Assembly: GCA_902778255.1 (NCBI GenBank)
Contig: CACYXD010000011.1
Span: forward strand, 62,001 to 126,000
Direction of reading: 5' to 3'
DNA: 64,000 nucleotides
Origin: an uncultured Prevotellaceae bacterium
GTDB lineage: Bacteria > Bacteroidota > Bacteroidia > Bacteroidales > Bacteroidaceae
Within the stretch, counting starts at the first letter, position 1. The number at the start of each line of letters is the position of its first letter. The translations under genes were made by a program, and so were the position numbers. Shown here one piece after another: positions 62,721 to 64,000 of this stretch. The notes beneath the pieces were generated by a model. The model had not been told where the DNA came from. It did not search any database and worked only from the letters and a program-made list of their open reading frames with translations.

Positions 62721-63758
62721 ATGGCAAAATTACCTCGTTACCTATTCCCAAGCGATTATATGGCTGACCCATCGGCCAACGTGTTCAACGGACGCCTGTA
62801 CGTCTATCCCAGTCACGACTGGGATGCCGGCGAATGCTTCGATGATGATGGCGGACACTTCCAAATGCGCGACTATCATGTGCTGTCGTGGAATGATGTT
62901 GAGAACGATGAAGCCACCGACCATGGTGTGATCCTCGATGTTGACCAGGTGAAATGGGCCGAGAAGCAGATGTGGGACAACGATGTCGTAGAGAAAGACG
63001 GCAAATACTACCTCATCTTCTCTGCCAAGGGCTATGATGGCGTGTTCCACCTCGGTGTGGCTGTGGCCGACAAGCCCGAAGGTCCATTCATCCCACAGGA
63101 AGCCCCCATCCGCGGCTCGTTCTCTATCGACCCCTGCGCCTTCAAGGATGATGACGGCGAGATCTATGTCTTCTTCGGTGGACTGTGGGGCGGTCAGCTA
63201 CAGTGGTGGATGTCGCTTGACGGCGGCTTTGCCACCATCCCCGGCAAATATGGCGACAACAACGGTCTCATTGACTTGGGGCCTGCACCTGACCACAAGA
63301 CGCAGCTGTTCGCCAAGCCCGACGCACCTGCCCTGTCCAGTTTCGTGGTTCGCATGAGCGGCGATGTGCTGCAGTTTGCTGAGGCACCACGTCCTGTAGT
63401 CATCCTCGACAAGGACGGACACCCACTGAAGGCCAGTGATCCCCATCGTTTCTTCGAGGCTTCGTGGATGCATAAGTACAACGGCAAATATTATTTCTCT
63501 TACTCTACTGGCGACAGCCACTTCCTGTGCTACGCCATTGGTGACAGTCCCTACGGTCCCTTTACCTATCAGGGTGTTATCCTAGAGCCCGTCGTTGGTT
63601 GGACCACCCACCACTCTATCGTAGAATACAAGGGGCAGTGGTATCTGTTCTATCACGACTGCGTGCCCTCAAACGACATCACACACCTGCGTTCACTGAA
63701 GGTACAACGCCTCTACTACAATGAGGACGGCACCATCAAGCCAGTTGTTAATGAATAA
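62721..63758 (+). CDS. GH43 beta-xylosidase/alpha-L-arabinofuranosidase, cytoplasmic
   Basis: Inverting glycosidase of 345 residues with a five-bladed propeller. Predicted catalytic residues are Asp16 (YMADPSANVF, base), Asp137 (SIDPCAFKDDDGEIY, modulator) and Glu246 (RFFEASWMHKYNGKYYF, acid). No signal peptide is present, so it should act on imported oligosaccharides, fitting the symporter in the same operon. The frame opens at 62679, but the ATG at 62721 (MAKLPRYLFPSD) is the natural start after the repeat. It corresponds in position to xynB of Prevotella bryantii. Its end overlaps the sigma factor gene by 8 bp. Confidence 0.93.
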   Translation: MAKLPRYLFPSDYMADPSANVFNGRLYVYPSHDWDAGECFDDDGGHFQMRDYHVLSWNDVENDEATDHGVILDVDQVKWAEKQMWDNDVVEKDGKYYLIFSAKGYDGVFHLGVAVADKPEGPFIPQEAPIRGSFSIDPCAFKDDDGEIYVFFGGLWGGQLQWWMSLDGGFATIPGKYGDNNGLIDLGPAPDHKTQLFAKPDAPALSSFVVRMSGDVLQFAEAPRPVVILDKDGHPLKASDPHRFFEASWMHKYNGKYYFSYSTGDSHFLCYAIGDSPYGPFTYQGVILEPVVGWTTHHSIVEYKGQWYLFYHDCVPSNDITHLRSLKVQRLYYNEDGTIKPVVNE

Positions 63759-64000
63759 TCTCCAGATTATAGAATACTATTATCAAAACCACCAGGCCGA
63801 ACTGCTCGCCTTCGTGAGCAGTAGGCTGGGTGGCATTGAAGAGGCAGAAGACATCGTTCAGGATGTCTTCCTGCGACTGTTGCAAAACAGTAATCCAATC
63901 ATGGAGACCACACTTCAGGCCTTGGCCTATACGATAGCCCGCAACCTGATTACCGACCACTATCGCAGGAAGCAGTGGGCCATGAGACACGGGATGCAAC
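63751..64000 (+). CDS. ECF-type RNA polymerase sigma factor (partial, runs off the window)
   Basis: Only the first 83 codons are present. The region 2 motif is clear: EEAEDIVQDVFLRLLQ followed by AYTIARNLITDHYRRKQW, the sigma-70 region 2 pattern of extracytoplasmic-function sigma factors. The ATG lies 8 bp inside the GH43 gene (GTTAATGAATAA, different frame), suggesting translational coupling to the xylan operon. In Bacteroidota many such factors pair with an anti-sigma FecR-like protein and a SusC-type receptor; whether one follows cannot be seen. Confidence 0.88.
   Translation, partial: MNNLQIIEYYYQNHQAELLAFVSSRLGGIEEAEDIVQDVFLRLLQNSNPIMETTLQALAYTIARNLITDHYRRKQWAMRHGMQ

Overview
The window is chromosomal DNA of a Bacteroidales bacterium, most likely Prevotella or a close relative (Segatella, Xylanibacter). 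Support comes from repeated -7 boxes of the Bacteroidota form TAnnTTTG, argE/M20, DUF4292, DUF4595, DUF4923 and DUF3109 proteins, many exported proteins with type IX secretion-like C-termini, a glycine-lipid acyltransferase pair and a xylan cluster resembling the xyn locus of Prevotella bryantii. I see no prophage, insertion sequence, CRISPR array or SusC/SusD pair.

Layout. 1-9690: division/cell-wall (dcw) cluster on the minus strand, read mraZ-rsmH-ftsL-ftsI-murE-mraY-murD-ftsW-murG, with a MraZ-box-like promoter region at 9645-9690. 9896-11732: two acyltransferase genes matching the glycine-lipid pair. 11729-18780: dgt, dut, then TPR protein, DUF4292 lipoprotein and EnvC-like factor in one run, and a convergent M20 deacetylase. 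19025-20464: two small exported proteins behind a long structured leader. 20506-20762: terminator plus a 22-bp x 6 repeat array. 20763-24195: recO, tRNA-Glu, a compact structured RNA, rpsT, gyrB. 24253-32271: buk and ptb flanked by an AraC regulator, and diverging from them GH30, GH35 and a second AraC paralogue. 32272-35738: DUF3109, ung, an HD hydrolase and gpmI. 35851-39750: minus-strand lipoprotein/fimbrillin-like operon containing a 48-residue peptide and ending upstream in a surface-protein gene that has lost its 5' part. 39765-40351: a non-coding block with an orphan terminator, a second 22-bp x 6 array and a 116-bp nested palindrome. 40380-41059: HigBA-type toxin-antitoxin. 41246-57299: an S8 protease and four large exported beta-sandwich/FN3-type proteins around a membrane TPR-AraC regulator. 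57375-58046: DUF4923 lipoprotein. 58106-63758: xylan utilisation (esterase, divergent GPH symporter-GH10-GH43). 63751-end: start of an ECF sigma factor.

How it fits together. The left half is housekeeping: wall synthesis, nucleotide-pool sanitation (dgt, dut, ung), lipid synthesis and replication/translation genes. The right half is accessory: glycan breakdown and a large cell-surface secretome.

The least explained material is repetitive. There are two matched 132-bp arrays in opposite orientation, a long nested palindrome, and 7-bp and 8-bp tandem repeats. The short repeats fill gene junctions and, in two genes, form the linker in front of the C-terminal sorting-like cassette. A family of very small peptides (Y-x-x-P start, L-x-x-S core, acidic/aromatic tail) sits directly downstream of exported-protein genes. 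Coordinates and motifs were read by eye; homology statements rest on family knowledge, not searches.
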